A stretch of DNA of 64,000 nt. Source: Rhynchopus sp. YZ270_cl-10 (Eukaryota; Euglenozoa; Diplonemea; Diplonemida; Diplonemidae). The notes under the pieces were generated by a model. The model was not told the DNA's origin. It worked only from the letters and a program-made list of their open reading frames with translations, and made no database searches. The stretch is from contig OZ037860.1 in NCBI GenBank assembly GCA_964035575.1, positions 1 through 64,000 of the forward strand, written 5' to 3'. Shown here piece by piece: positions 19,743 to 31,212 of the stretch. Numbering within the stretch: the first letter of the stretch is position 1; every line of letters begins with the position of its first letter. Both the position numbers and the translations under genes were made by a program.

Positions 19743-21821
19743 ATGGGGTCCTCTGGACAGCAGACGATGAAGAAGGCTGACGAAGAGGTGGCAGGGGCGA
19801 TGTGGAGACCCCGGGCTGAGGACTTTCCAGACAGCCGACTCGCAGCCAACTTGGCTGACTTTAAGAAAAACGGAGGCATCCTGTGGTGCAGCCGTAAGGA
19901 AGTGACGGAGGCGCTGCAGAAGCCGCAGCACGCGCACACGGCAGGGGTACTCGTAGCCCCGGCCGACAAACCACAGGGGTTGGCGGCCCCACTGATCTCC
20001 CTCGTGACGGTGCGGGGGGAGGAGATGAGGACGGAGCGCCGGTTCCTATGCTCAATCAGCACCGTGCAGGCGGTACACAAGACGGCGGGTGCAAAGCAGC
20101 ACCAGGGAGCATTGCCCCAAACCAAATACGTTGTGGTGGAAAGCCGCAACAGCGTGACCCGTGCCGCAGCATGTGCATGGGTGAAGGCACACGGAGGCGA
20201 GGTGCAGACCGCCGTGGAGCTGAAGGCGAAGAAGGGGAAGCCAGCCGCAAAGACGGCGGCTTTTAAGATTGGAGTAGACGGCGCGCAGGTGAAGGACGTG
20301 CTGGCAGGAAGCGGCGATGACGGCTTCTTCGCCAGGCCGTTCTTCACCAACGGGTCGGGACGGGGTGGCGACCGGGTGACGCCGCTACCGAACACAGTGG
20401 ACCTGGAGACAGCACGGAACCAGGCCACCGAGCTGAGCGGGCGAGTGGTGCTGCTGTCGCGGGGCGGACTCGGCGTAGCGGTTCCGGAAGGCACCACACA
20501 GGAGCAGGCCAGCAAGGTGTTGGGCGAGCAGGGGAAGACGAACCTCTGGGCAGAGATGTGGGTGGTGGACGGGCTGCCTCTCTCGCTGTCAAAGAACGGA
20601 GTGCGGGCAATCCTGAGCGAGCAACACACGTGGGAGCCGGAGTTGGTGAGGACCGGCAAGCACGGCACGCACAGGGTGCTTCTCGTCCGGGGCGCACCGC
20701 CGGGGACGCTGAAGCCGGTAGTGGTGGGGGAGGACGTGCTGACCTTCCGTCGGTACGACCGTACCAAAGAAGGGTGGCTGTTTGACGCCGCAAATAAAAA
20801 AGGAAAAGGAAAAGAAGAAGGAAAAGCGGCACAGCAGGACTACGTGCCCAAGCCCTACGTGGCAGAACCCCCACAGGACGCCGAGGTGGAGAAGATGCGT
20901 CGGGAACTCCTGGAGGCGAAGGAGAGAGAAGATGCACTGCGGGCAGAGAAGGACGAGATGCAGCAGACGCTGCAACGCATGGCGAGCCAACTGGACCAGC
21001 TGATGACGGAGATGCGCGACCTCAAGATACAACAGCGACGCACCGAACCGGAAGAAGAAGAAGAAGAAGAAGGAGAAGGCGAGATGCAAATCGATGAGGA
21101 GGTGAAGGTGACGGCACCGCCGAAGAAGGAGACGAAGGCGAAGAAGGAACCCACGCAAACGCAGGAGCGGAAGCAGCAGCAGCAACAACAGCAGCAGCGG
21201 CAACAACAGCAGCAGCGGCAACAACAGCAGCAGCGGCAGCAACAGCAGCAACGCGAACAGAGAGAAGAAGCAGAAGAACGGCTGCAGGCACAGAGGCGGC
21301 AGGAAGAGACGGACCGCCGCCGCGAATTCGACACGGCAGAAGCGGAGCGGGCAGAAGCGAAGGCCCGCGAAGAAGCGCAGTGGCAGGAGTATAACGAAAT
21401 CCTGAAGAAGACACGCCAGGAGGAGTTGGCCGAGGAGAAAAGGAGGAACGCATTCGCCTCCGCAGAAGCGAAACGGCTGGCGAAGGAGGCAGTGCTGCAA
21501 GAGGCCGAAGCCTCTTACGAGGCATTCTTAAAAAAAAAGCGGGAAACAGAGCGAGAGGAGGAGATGGATCTCGCGACAGCGGCAGCACTGGTGCGCCAGG
21601 AGGAGGAACGCCAGCTGAAGCGTGCGAGGGACGTCCTCCACGCAGAAGAACGCCGCCTCCGCATGGGCTTGACGCCACCCAAGCAGCTGAACAGGGGGAA
21701 GAGAGCGGAGCGGGACGAACGTGACCGTGCTACCCCCAAGAACACACGACGGATCTTAGCGACGACGCCCTCCCCCTCGCCAAGGAAAGAGAAAGAGAAA
21801 CGCCGCAGCATGCGGCACTGA
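19743..21821 (+). CDS. LINE-B ORF1 protein (RNA-binding, coiled coil)
   Basis: 692 residues. Residues about 1-215 are mixed alpha/beta without a recognised family. Residues about 218-330 (VDLETARNQATEL, WVVDGLPLSLSKNGVRAIL, VLLVRGAPPGTLKP) look like an RRM-type fold common in ORF1 proteins of protist LINEs. From about 379 to 640 the protein is strongly charged and probably a long coiled coil, with an acidic Glu run and a Gln-rich section (about 476-506, repeats of RQQQQ). The C-terminus is basic. The likely role is an RNA chaperone that trimerises through the coil and coats the element's RNA. The start is the first in-frame ATG after the 5' border, about 90 nt inside the element. Confidence 0.8.
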   Translation: MGSSGQQTMKKADEEVAGAMWRPRAEDFPDSRLAANLADFKKNGGILWCSRKEVTEALQKPQHAHTAGVLVAPADKPQGLAAPLISLVTVRGEEMRTERRFLCSISTVQAVHKTAGAKQHQGALPQTKYVVVESRNSVTRAAACAWVKAHGGEVQTAVELKAKKGKPAAKTAAFKIGVDGAQVKDVLAGSGDDGFFARPFFTNGSGRGGDRVTPLPNTVDLETARNQATELSGRVVLLSRGGLGVAVPEGTTQEQASKVLGEQGKTNLWAEMWVVDGLPLSLSKNGVRAILSEQHTWEPELVRTGKHGTHRVLLVRGAPPGTLKPVVVGEDVLTFRRYDRTKEGWLFDAANKKGKGKEEGKAAQQDYVPKPYVAEPPQDAEVEKMRRELLEAKEREDALRAEKDEMQQTLQRMASQLDQLMTEMRDLKIQQRRTEPEEEEEEEGEGEMQIDEEVKVTAPPKKETKAKKEPTQTQERKQQQQQQQQRQQQQQRQQQQQRQQQQQREQREEAEERLQAQRRQEETDRRREFDTAEAERAEAKAREEAQWQEYNEILKKTRQEELAEEKRRNAFASAEAKRLAKEAVLQEAEASYEAFLKKKRETEREEEMDLATAAALVRQEEERQLKRARDVLHAEERRLRMGLTPPKQLNRGKRAERDERDRATPKNTRRILATTPSPSPRKEKEKRRSMRH

Positions 21822-21833
21822 CTGTGGTGGCTG

Positions 21834-24800
21834 GTGTTGCTGTTGGTGTGGTTAATGCTGGATAGTGTGCTGCTGCTGCTACTGCCCTTTTTGCTTCCGT
21901 ACAAGTGGAAGACCCACGCACACCCAAGGATGCCTCATCAACACCACTCAGGTCGACCGAACACCGACCCCACACTCGACAAGACCTCCTCCACCATCAA
22001 GAGCAACCAACTGTTGGAGGACGGCATCGAGCCAGAGCCAGGACCAGAGCCAGAACCAGAGCAAGGACCAGAACCAAGAACCCTTCGCTGCATGAGTTGG
22101 AATGCAGGGGGGCTGACGGGCCCGAAGAAAGGGGAGCTGAAGCAGGTCCTGGAGAAGGAGAAGTATGATGTAGTACACCTCCAAGAGCTCATGGCGGCGC
22201 AAACAGGCAAGCTAAACTTTGACGGGTACAGGACTTTCCTGCGGGTGCGAACGGTAGCTCGAAAGAAAGACACCAGCGAGACGCATGGGGGAGGGATTGC
22301 GACACTGGTGAAGAAGAACTTGCGTGCGACAGAACAACCCTTCGAAGCGTGGGAGACCACAGAGAGGCTGGATGTGATTGTGGAGGGCGTGCTCTTCACG
22401 AATGTGTACCGGCCGAGCGGGGTGGGACTACAGAAGGGAGACCAGAGAGAAGATGACTTCGCTACGCAGGATCTGCCAACGGGAGAGGGCTGCGTGATCG
22501 CAGGGGACATCAACGCACATCACCAGGCGTGGAGCCAGGCGAAAATTCCCAACCAAACGGGAACTGACCTACACGACTGGGCGTTGGGGAACAACATGCG
22601 ATGCTGGAACAAGAAGGAGGCAACGCGGATCCAGCGCGGTACAAAAACGTCACCAGATGTGGTCTTCGCAGACAGAGACTGGGCCGACCCCATATGGCAA
22701 ACACGGGAAACGCTCAACTCCGACCACCTGCCGATAGAGTTTGAAGTGCAAGCGAACGCCCAAACACCTCCAACACATCCAGAGGTGAAGCTCAAAAAAG
22801 AGCTGTGGAACTGGAAGAAAGCGAACTGGGCAGGCTTCACCAAGGAGATGGAACGCAGTTCGCCAGACGCAATGAAGTGGGGCTCGATCAGCACCGCAGC
22901 AGCCAAGTGGGCAGGGATGGTGAAGAACATCGCGAGGAGGCACATCCCCAGAGGCAAGGCAAGGAAGAAGAAGCGACGCTGGTGCAACGGTGCGGTGAAG
23001 AAGGCCCAGAAGCAACGAGACAGAGAACTCCGCAGACAGCAGAAGGAGGAGACCCTGACCGTGGCCGACGGGGACGCACTCACGGAACTCCGGCGGCAGA
23101 CGGCCAATGCGATACGGAAGGCGAAGAGAGAGGTGTGGGAGGACAAGTGCACCAAGGCAGTAGCAACCTCCGGGGCCTTCAGGTTGCTGCGCGAGTTGGA
23201 CGGACGGGCGGACAAGGCGCAGTCGTACCCCATAAAAGTGAAAAAAGAGGGACAACAGGAAAAACAACAGCTCTCCACTAACAAGGAGAAGGCGGACGCA
23301 CTGGGGGAGCACTACTGCAGCGTGAGTGACGGCACAGGCCTACCGGATGCGGAGCAGCAAACTACGGCAGGATCCCAAGGAGCTGAAGCACCCCTGACAC
23401 TGGAGGAGCTGGACGCCGCACTGAACGTCCTAGAAGCAGGAAAGTCACCTGGAGCGGATGGGATACACAACGAGATGTTGATGCACCTCGGACCCGCCGC
23501 AAAAAAAGGGCTTCTACATGTGATGAACCTCTCGTGGAAGCAGGGGCAACTACCCAAAGAATGGAAGAAGGCCATACTTTTCCCTATCCACAAACAAGGG
23601 AAGCCAGAGGAAGACCTCGAATCCTACCGGCCGATAGCCCTGACGAGTACCGTGAGTAAGGTGATGGAACACGTGCTAGCGAACAGACTGCTCCAGCTGA
23701 TGGAAGACCCAAACGAGGCCACACAGAACCTACATCCCAAACAGACAGGATTCAGACGCTTCCGTTCCGCCGTGGACAACTTGGCCTACATCACGCAGCT
23801 GGCTAAGGACTCCGCAGCGAAGAAAGAAGTCCCCATCATTCTGACGCTGGACCTCGACAAGGCCTACGATAAGGTTAAACGGGGGAAAATTCTGGAAAGG
23901 CTCCACCAACACCAGGTACCAGAGCGATACATCAGGTGGCTCACGGATTACATGAAGCACAGAACGGCAAGGACAACGGTGGAAGGAACACGGAGCGAGG
24001 AATACGTGATGCGGGAGGGCGTTCCCCAGGGCACAGTGCTCTCACCACTGCTGTTCAATCTGGTGATGACGGAGGTGGCAGAGATCCTGGAAGGAACGAC
24101 GGCCCACTTCTGCATCTTCGCTGACGACCTGGCCATCATGTGTACGGAGCGCACACTGGAGGAAGCAACTGCGGCGATACAGAAGGTCCTTACACTGCTA
24201 GAGGAACACCTCCCCAAACTTGGATTCACGATATCCCGCAGGAAAACCTTCGTGATGCCAGTGACCGAGAAGGGCGATCGTGCCGACATCAGAAAAGCTA
24301 AGTGCGAAGTGAAGTACGCAGACGGAGCAGTGGTGAACCGTGCGCAGACGGTCCGTTACCTGGGGGTGGAACTGGATGACGCACTGACGATGCAGCCACA
24401 ACTGGCGGCGGTGAAGACGAAGTTCCTCAAAAAACTTTCTCTGATCCAGCTCATGGCTGGACGGGACTGGGGGTGCGATGCCCACATGCTGAGACAGGTG
24501 TACATGACGTACGTGCTCCCGACCATAACGTATGCACTGGCGGTGTGGGGACCAGCGCTAAATGAGGCAGGCCTTGAAACTCTGGAAGTACTTCACCGAA
24601 GGGGGGCGAGGGTCATCACCGGGTGTAACTACTACACCACAGCAGAGGACCTACTCTGGGAAGCACACCTGAGGAAGATACGAGAGCACGTCGAATTCGA
24701 TGCAGCAGCCCTGTACGAACGTGCACGTCGACAACTGGAGACCCCAGCAGAGTGTGCAATGCATTCAAGCGATACGAAACTGACTTGGTTACGGTCGGCG

Positions 24801-25916
24801 AAGGCCACAGTGGAACAGACGAAGATGTACCGCCACGACCAACCAGCGATGTCCCAGACACACTACCCGGTGGCACCCTGGCGCTGGAAGGAGGTCCTCC
24901 CCAAGGTCGACATCCGGCCCTACGTGGCTGGCTTCAAGAAGGGCACGCAGACGGACGCAGAGGCGAGAAGCTTGACAGAGCAGACCATCGCAGAGCTGCC
25001 ACCAGCGGACCTTCACGTCTACACAGACGGGTCGGTGGAAGGCGGACGAGGCCACGGGGGTGCAGGCATTGTGGTCTACCCGGGAGACAGCGACAAAGAA
25101 GTAGCGACAGCCAACGTCGGAGCAGGGCGGATGAGCATATCGTACACCGCCGAGCTGGTGGCCATCAGAGAGGCACTTCCGATGGTGGAGGAACTACACC
25201 GCACGGACCACAAACACAACACGGTGGTAATCCTTACAGACAGCCAGTCAGCACTACGTGCATTGGAGACAGGTCCGGTGAGGGCTACGGGACTTCTCTG
25301 CGACGTGTGGTCGGCACTACACCGGGCTACAACCAAGGTGCGGGTGATCATGCAGTACATCCCGTCACATGTGGGGGTGAGTGGAAATGAGGAAGCGGAC
25401 CACGAAGCCAAGTTAGGTACGGCCACGTACCAAGCAGAACGGGCATCACAAAAAGGCCGCCTACAAGAGGAACCACTCACGCTCCTGGCGTGCAAAGCGG
25501 CGATACGCGCAGTCTGCTCCAGCTACACACCGCAACCGGTGAGCGAACTCTACAGCACGATCACGGCGGACACCCCGAAGGGAGTGGCGCGACCCAAGCT
25601 GAGCACACCGGAGCTCACGCGGCGGGGAGCAGTGCAGATGAGACTGCTGCGGACAGAGCGCCACCCTGCGCTGTTCGACTACATGGGCAGCAACGACGTG
25701 GCACGCTGCAACAACTGCACGTCAAAAGCAAAGGCGACACTGAAGCACATGTTCAAAGTGTGTTCAGCCACCAAGGCACTAAGGACAGACCTACTGCCAA
25801 ACAAGTCGCTCAAGTTCTTACTGCTAGAGCAACCCCAATTGTGCCTGAAGTACATCAGCGCAGCAAAACTGACAGAGGCCAGCCTGCCTGAACTCGTGCG
25901 GAGCAACACCTGCTGA
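21834..25916 (+). CDS. LINE-B ORF2: endonuclease, reverse transcriptase, RNase H
   Basis: 1360 residues. Endonuclease/exonuclease/phosphatase domain: MSWNAGGL (about 87), LQE (about 117), GDINAHHQAW (about 224) and SDH (about 297). RT: GADGIH (about 541), YRPIALTS (597), LDLDKAYDK (672), GVPQGTVLSPLLF (729), FADD (762). RNase H: YTDGS (1062), a Glu in TAELVA, TDSQSA (1136), HVGVSGNEEAD (1179). A C-terminal CNNC-H-C motif (about 1292) is a zinc knuckle. All key catalytic residues are present. The first ATG is 12 nt after the ORF1 stop; the first 80 residues are low-complexity and hydrophobic, so true translation may start later. It nicks genomic DNA and copies the element's RNA at the nick. 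Confidence 0.92.
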   Translation: MLLLVWLMLDSVLLLLLPFLLPYKWKTHAHPRMPHQHHSGRPNTDPTLDKTSSTIKSNQLLEDGIEPEPGPEPEPEQGPEPRTLRCMSWNAGGLTGPKKGELKQVLEKEKYDVVHLQELMAAQTGKLNFDGYRTFLRVRTVARKKDTSETHGGGIATLVKKNLRATEQPFEAWETTERLDVIVEGVLFTNVYRPSGVGLQKGDQREDDFATQDLPTGEGCVIAGDINAHHQAWSQAKIPNQTGTDLHDWALGNNMRCWNKKEATRIQRGTKTSPDVVFADRDWADPIWQTRETLNSDHLPIEFEVQANAQTPPTHPEVKLKKELWNWKKANWAGFTKEMERSSPDAMKWGSISTAAAKWAGMVKNIARRHIPRGKARKKKRRWCNGAVKKAQKQRDRELRRQQKEETLTVADGDALTELRRQTANAIRKAKREVWEDKCTKAVATSGAFRLLRELDGRADKAQSYPIKVKKEGQQEKQQLSTNKEKADALGEHYCSVSDGTGLPDAEQQTTAGSQGAEAPLTLEELDAALNVLEAGKSPGADGIHNEMLMHLGPAAKKGLLHVMNLSWKQGQLPKEWKKAILFPIHKQGKPEEDLESYRPIALTSTVSKVMEHVLANRLLQLMEDPNEATQNLHPKQTGFRRFRSAVDNLAYITQLAKDSAAKKEVPIILTLDLDKAYDKVKRGKILERLHQHQVPERYIRWLTDYMKHRTARTTVEGTRSEEYVMREGVPQGTVLSPLLFNLVMTEVAEILEGTTAHFCIFADDLAIMCTERTLEEATAAIQKVLTLLEEHLPKLGFTISRRKTFVMPVTEKGDRADIRKAKCEVKYADGAVVNRAQTVRYLGVELDDALTMQPQLAAVKTKFLKKLSLIQLMAGRDWGCDAHMLRQVYMTYVLPTITYALAVWGPALNEAGLETLEVLHRRGARVITGCNYYTTAEDLLWEAHLRKIREHVEFDAAALYERARRQLETPAECAMHSSDTKLTWLRSAKATVEQTKMYRHDQPAMSQTHYPVAPWRWKEVLPKVDIRPYVAGFKKGTQTDAEARSLTEQTIAELPPADLHVYTDGSVEGGRGHGGAGIVVYPGDSDKEVATANVGAGRMSISYTAELVAIREALPMVEELHRTDHKHNTVVILTDSQSALRALETGPVRATGLLCDVWSALHRATTKVRVIMQYIPSHVGVSGNEEADHEAKLGTATYQAERASQKGRLQEEPLTLLACKAAIRAVCSSYTPQPVSELYSTITADTPKGVARPKLSTPELTRRGAVQMRLLRTERHPALFDYMGSNDVARCNNCTSKAKATLKHMFKVCSATKALRTDLLPNKSLKFLLLEQPQLCLKYISAAKLTEASLPELVRSNTC

Positions 25917-26160
25917 GGAGACGCCGGCCAAAACTTGAAACAATAAAGAAAAGAAAATAAAAACTGCGAACACAAAGCAAGCCCAGGACGTACCTGCGGC
26001 ACCACGACCAGCGCAACTGACGGTTGCGAAGACAAAACATGTGCGGAACGCCGTCTTCTACGAAGACGTGTGTTACACTTTCAAACATACTTTTTACTTT
26101 TCAAAAAAAAAAAACAACAACAAAAAAACAAAGAAAAAACAAAAAAATACAAAAAAAAAA

Positions 26161-26192
<32 letters not shown>

Positions 26193-26208
26193 ATATCATT
26201 TTTTTTCC

Positions 26209-26262
26209 TTTTAATTTATAAGGTGCCCAGGCCCCGGGGGGCTTGGGTGCACTTTATAAATT
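26209..26262 (+). other. long hairpin in the LINE-B 3' untranslated region
   Basis: AATTTATAAGGTGCCCA pairs with TGGGTGCACTTTATAAAT around a GC-rich loop. It follows an A-rich stretch (26102-26192). A 3' stem-loop is used by some LINE families for recognition by their own RT; that role here is inferred. Confidence 0.6.
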
Positions 26263-26660
26263 TTTTATTTTTATCATATTTTCTTTTTCTTTTTGACTCC
26301 GTGGTTAACCTCGTGTGAGGTTGCGCGGAGTTCGCAGTCAGGCCAGGGAGCCACGTAACAAGGCTCGACTGCCACATAGTGGGGGGAGATCTGTGCAGCC
26401 TGTATGTTCCCCCCGATTTTCGTGGTAAATGGGGAGGCGCTTCCGTTTAACGGCAACCCACAAGAGTAGAACAACAACCAAACTTTTGAGAAACAGACGC
26501 CAATGAGACCTTGAGTCTCTCTTCTTACTTGTGTGCTACAGACAAACATGACAACGCTAACCACGACTGCCACGGCAGAGCGGGGTCCCTAACGGTTCAC
26601 TGGGGGGGATCCACATAGATAAAGAAAACAAAAAATACGAAAGCAAGGAAGAAAACCAGT
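26263..26660. other. distal part of LINE-B 3' untranslated region
   Basis: About 400 bp without coding signal between the hairpin and the terminal A-tail. It could be a second, older insertion carried with the LINE, because an A-run precedes it, but it is inside the empty-site borders. Confidence 0.5.
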
Positions 26661-26693
26661 AAAAAAAATAAAAAAAAAAAAAAAAAAAAAAAA

Positions 26694-27472
26694 GTCGATT
26701 TTTTGGTGAAAATATTTTTCACAGAAAATCGAATTTTACTATTAAGATTGGCTTTGGGCATGACCCAGTAAGGTTACTATGGGCCCCATGGGACATATAC
26801 ACCCGAATACCAGGCCGTATTTTCAAAAAGTTGATAATCCCAGTATATGGTATGGCCCTGTGGTACGAAATTTTTGGCCGAAAAAATCGACCAAAAAATC
26901 GTCATTTTTGGGGGTCACGGTGACAAAAAGTTGCATTTTTTCACGAAAAATGGTCGGAATGTGACTTGAATGGGCTCTAATGGGTATATTATGCACATAA
27001 CATACCTAAATTATGTCGATATTTCACCGGCGGAGCCGAAAAAACCGATTTTCAGGGTGTGCAAAACTGTAAAAATGACGAAAATCGGAAAAATGACGAT
27101 TTTTTGGTCAAAATATTTTTCACAGAAAATCGAATTTTACTATTAAGATTGGCTTTGGGCATGACCCAGTAAGGTTACTATGGGCCCCATGGGACATATA
27201 CACCCGAATACCAGGCCGTATTTTCAAAAAGTTGATAATCCCAGTATATGGTATGGCCCTGTGGTACGAAATTTTTGGCCGAAAAAATCGACCAAAAAAT
27301 CGTCATTTTTGGGGGTCACGGTGACAAAAAGTTGCATTTTTTCACGAAAAATGGTCGGAATGTGACTTGAATGGGCTCTAATGGGTATATTATGCACATA
27401 ACATACCTAAATTATGTCGATATTTCACCGGCGGAGCCGAAAAAATCGATTTTCAGGGTGTGCAAAACTGTA
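26694..27472 (+). repeat. 401-bp satellite array B, two copies
   Basis: Same 401-bp unit as array D, forward orientation, starting TCGATTTTTTGGTG right after LINE-B and leading into the 1.2-kb unit. Confidence 0.95.
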
Positions 27473-28686
27473 AAAATCACCAAAATCCCAAAAATCACGA
27501 TTTTTTTTGAAAAATATTTTTTTCAAAAAAATCGATTTTAAAATATTGGTTTGGCTTGTGCGGGGACCTGAATCTGGGGCAACATACCCTGTGGGACATA
27601 CTGGGCCCGATGCAAGGCCGATTTTTCAAAAATATGGTTGCCCCGGTAGACGGTATGGCCCTGCAGGTCAGTGCATCGGGCCAAAAATCATGAAAAAATC
27701 ATGATTTTGGGGTCTGGCACCCCATGGGCACATATATCTGGGGGTGTGAAATATGCATGGAATCGACCGATTGGGGGTGTTATAGGTCCTGGGGGCCCAC
27801 ATGGGCCATATTTCACGCTATTGGGTCACGGGAAAGTGATTTTGACATTTTTTCATCGATTTTAGCTGTGAGAACCCTTCAAAAACACTGATTTTGGGGT
27901 GTTTCTGAGATGGTACGCTATACCCAGGGTCATATTAGGTATTAGTCCGGTCGACTTTTTGAAAAAACGACCCCGCAATGGACTCAGGGGTGCCAGATAG
28001 TGTATATGCACCAAAATGGATTCACGGGAAAAGTCAAAATCAGGTGTCAGATACATGCTGCCATAAGTGACGAATTTCAAAAGTTGAGATTTTTCGAAAA
28101 TCAGGGTTCAGTACACGCTGTACCCAATCCTGGGGGCCAAAACTTTCAACTTTTTGAAAAAACGGGCGGTATATGGCCCTAAATTGTCAAAATGAGTTAA
28201 TTGCGACCTCGGACGGCCTCCGGAGATGAGTAGAAGTTTATTTACTGAAAAAAAAAGTCAAAACACAGGCAAAATCCCACCTTCCACAGGTACAGTCAAA
28301 ACTTTTATCCAGATCTCATGTTTTTTCAAAAAATTTTAAATTGTTTTTATGACTAACACCTCCGAAATTTTTCCTGATAAGATGGAATATGGTCCTGTCG
28401 TAGTATGCAGTGTGTTTGCAGGCAAAAATTTGCATTTTCTCGCCCCAGACATTTTTTTATACATAAAAGTGCATAAAGGGACCCCTGACCCCAAAATCCG
28501 GGTTCCAGCTTTTTGAAGGGGTCACCCTACAGGCCACCTCAAAAAGTTGGCCCGTAGGGCCAACTTTTTGAAAAAACGGGGTTGCGATGTGTCCTGGGGG
28601 CCCGAAGGGCCCCCAGGACACATCGCTGGGAAAAAAATATTAGGTTTTTGGGGGTCTATATAGGGTTGCTGTGGGGGTCACATGGC
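27473..28686 (+). repeat. 1.2-kb repeat unit, copy 1
   Basis: Begins with CACCAAAATCCCAAAAATC and runs to GGGGTCACATGGCCG. Near-identical copies start at 30156 and 45921. Contains the palindromic stretch GGCCCGTAGGGCC inside a larger inverted repeat (28542-28572) and a second one around 28590-28625. No gene recognised. Confidence 0.9.
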
Positions 28687-29375
28687 CGTTGGTGTAAAAT
28701 GCATATAACCATATCTGAATGTCTCAAATACGCATGAAAATGAAGAAATCTTGGGTATATAGGGTTTTTGGGCACATCTGAGTCAATTGCGGGGTCGTAC
28801 GGTCAGATCCGAGCATCAGACAATGTCTAGAATTTTAGCTATGCAACAAACACCTGTATATTGGGTAAAATGGCTAATAATCATATCTAAATGGCTCATA
28901 TATGCTCGAAAATGCAAAAATCTTGGGAATGTGGGGTTTTTGGGCATTTTTGAGTCAATTGCGGGGTCGTACGATCAGATTAGAGCATCACACAATGTCT
29001 CAAATTTTACAGGTGCAACAAACACCTGTATTTTGGTGTAACATGCAAACAACCATATCTAAATACCTCAAATTTGCACGAAAATGAAGAAATCTTGGGT
29101 ATATAGGGTTTTTGGGCCAATCTGAGTCAATTGCGGGGTCGCACGGTCAATTCCGAGTATCAGGCCCTCTCTACAACTTAGCCGGTGCTCAAACATAGGG
29201 GTTACAGGCAAATATACCTGTACACAGGCATATGACCTCTGTACGAACCTTCTTTTCACTCGAAAATGCAATTTTCTTGGGTATATGGGGTATTTGAGCA
29301 CATCTGAGTCAGTTGCGGGGTCGTACGCTCAGATCCGAGCATCACACACTGTCTAACTGAGAAATATTTTGAAAA
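28687..29375 (+). repeat. duplicate of 18963-19651 (uninterrupted copy)
   Basis: 689 bp essentially identical to the left flank of LINE-B; here it continues straight into the satellite, providing the empty site. Confidence 0.95.
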
Positions 29376-30155
29376 AAGTCGATTTTTTGGTGAAAATATT
29401 TTTCACAGAAAATCGAATTTTACTATTAAGATTGGCTTTGGGCATGACCCAGTAAGGTTACTATGGGCCCCATGGGACATATACACCCGAATACCAGGCC
29501 GTATTTTCAAAAAGTTGATAATCCCAGTATATGGTATGGCCCTGTGGTACGAAATTTTTGGCCGAAAAAATCGACCAAAAAATCGTCATTTTTGGGGGTC
29601 ACGGTGACAAAAAGTTGCATTTTTTTCACGAAAAATGGTCGGAATGTGACTTGAATGGGCTCTAATGGGTATATTATGCACATAACATACCTAAATTATG
29701 TCGATATTTCACCGGCGGAGCCGAAAAAACCGATTTTCAGGGTGTGCAAAACTGTAAAAATGACGAAAATCGGAAAAATGACGATTTTTTGGTCAAAATA
29801 TTTTTCACAGAAAATCGAATTTTACTATTAAGATTGGCTTTGGGCATGACCCAGTAAGGTTACTATGGGCCCCATGGGACATATACACCCGAATACCAGG
29901 CCGTATTTTCAAAAAGTTGATAATCCCAGTATATGGTATGGCCCTGTGGTACGAAATTTTTGGCCGAAAAAATCGACCAAAAAATCGTCATTTTTGGGGG
30001 TCACGGTGACAAAAAGTTGCATTTTTTCACGAAAAATGGTCGGAATGTGACTTGAATGGGCTCTAATGGGTATATTATGCACATAACATACCTAAATTAT
30101 GTCGATATTTCACCGGCGGAGCCGAAAAAATCGATTTTCAGGGTGTGCAAAACTG
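29376..30155 (+). repeat. 401-bp satellite array C, two copies
   Basis: Forward orientation; one extra T near 29622 compared with array B. Continues into the second 1.2-kb unit. Confidence 0.95.
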
Positions 30156-31212
30156 TAAAAATCACCAAAATCCCAAAAATCACGATTTTTTTTCAAAAAT
30201 ATTTTTTTCAAAAAAATCGATTTTAAAATATTGGTTTGGCTTGTGCGGGGACCTGAATCTGGGGCAACATACCCTGTGGGACATACTGGGCCCGATGCAA
30301 GGCCGATTTTTCAAAAATATGGTTGCCCCGGTAGACGGTATGGCCCTGCAGGTCAGTGCATCGGGCCAAAAATCATGAAAAAATCATGATTTTGGGGTCT
30401 GGCACCCCATGGGCACATATATCTGGGGGTGTGAAATATGCATGGAATCGACCGATTGGGGGTGTTATAGGTCCTGGGGGCCCACATGGGCCATATTTCA
30501 CGCTATTGGGTCACGGGAAAGTGATTTTGACATTTTTTCATCGATTTTAGCTGTGAGAACCCTTCAAAAACACTGATTTTGGGGTGTTTCTGAGATGGTA
30601 CGCTATACCCAGGGTCATATTAGGTATTAGTCCGGTCGACTTTTTGAAAAAACGACCCCGCAATGGACTCAGGGGTGCCAGATAGTGTATATGCACCAAA
30701 ATGGATTCACGGGAAAAGTCAAAATCAGGTGTCAGATACATGCTGCCATAAGTGACGAATTTCAAAAGTTGAGATTTTTCGAAAATCAGGGTTCAGTACA
30801 CGCTGTACCCAATCCTGGGGGCCAAAACTTTCAACTTTTTGAAAAAACGGGCGGTATATGGCCCTAAATTGTCAAAATGAGTTAATTGCGACCTCGGACG
30901 GCCTCCGGAGATGAGTAGAAGTTTATTTACTGAAAAAAAAAGTCAAAACACAGGCAAAATCCCACCTTCCACAGGTACAGTCAAAACTTTTATCCAGATC
31001 TCATGTTTTTTCAAAAAATTTTAAATTGTTTTTATGACTAACACCTCCGAAATTTTTCCTGATAAGATGGAATATGGTCCTGTCGTAGTATGCAGTGTGT
31101 TTGCAGGCAAAAATTTGCATTTTCTCGCCCCAGACATTTTTTTATACATAAAAGTGCATAAAGGGACCCCTGACCCCAAAATCCGGGTTCCAGCTTTTTG
31201 AAGGGGTCACCC
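30156..31212 (+). repeat. 1.2-kb repeat unit, copy 2, cut by gap
   Basis: Matches 27473 onwards until GGGGTCACCC, where the first run of Ns begins. Confidence 0.95.

Larger units (their letters stand above)
19652..26693 (+). mobile_element. LINE-B, apparently full-length two-ORF non-LTR retrotransposon
   Basis: Two intact reading frames (ORF1 19743-21821, ORF2 21834-25916) are followed by a 3' untranslated region and an A-tail ending near 26692. Borders are fixed by comparison with an empty site: ATTTTGAAAAAAG joins TCGATTTTTTGG directly at 29375/29376 and at 41930. The target duplication, if any, is a short AAAAAAG hidden in the poly-A. Domain content (AP-like endonuclease, RT, RNase H, zinc knuckle) resembles the ingi/L1Tc group of trypanosomes and related L1/I-like LINEs. 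Open frames and a near-identical empty site suggest a recent insertion that may still be active. Confidence 0.92.
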
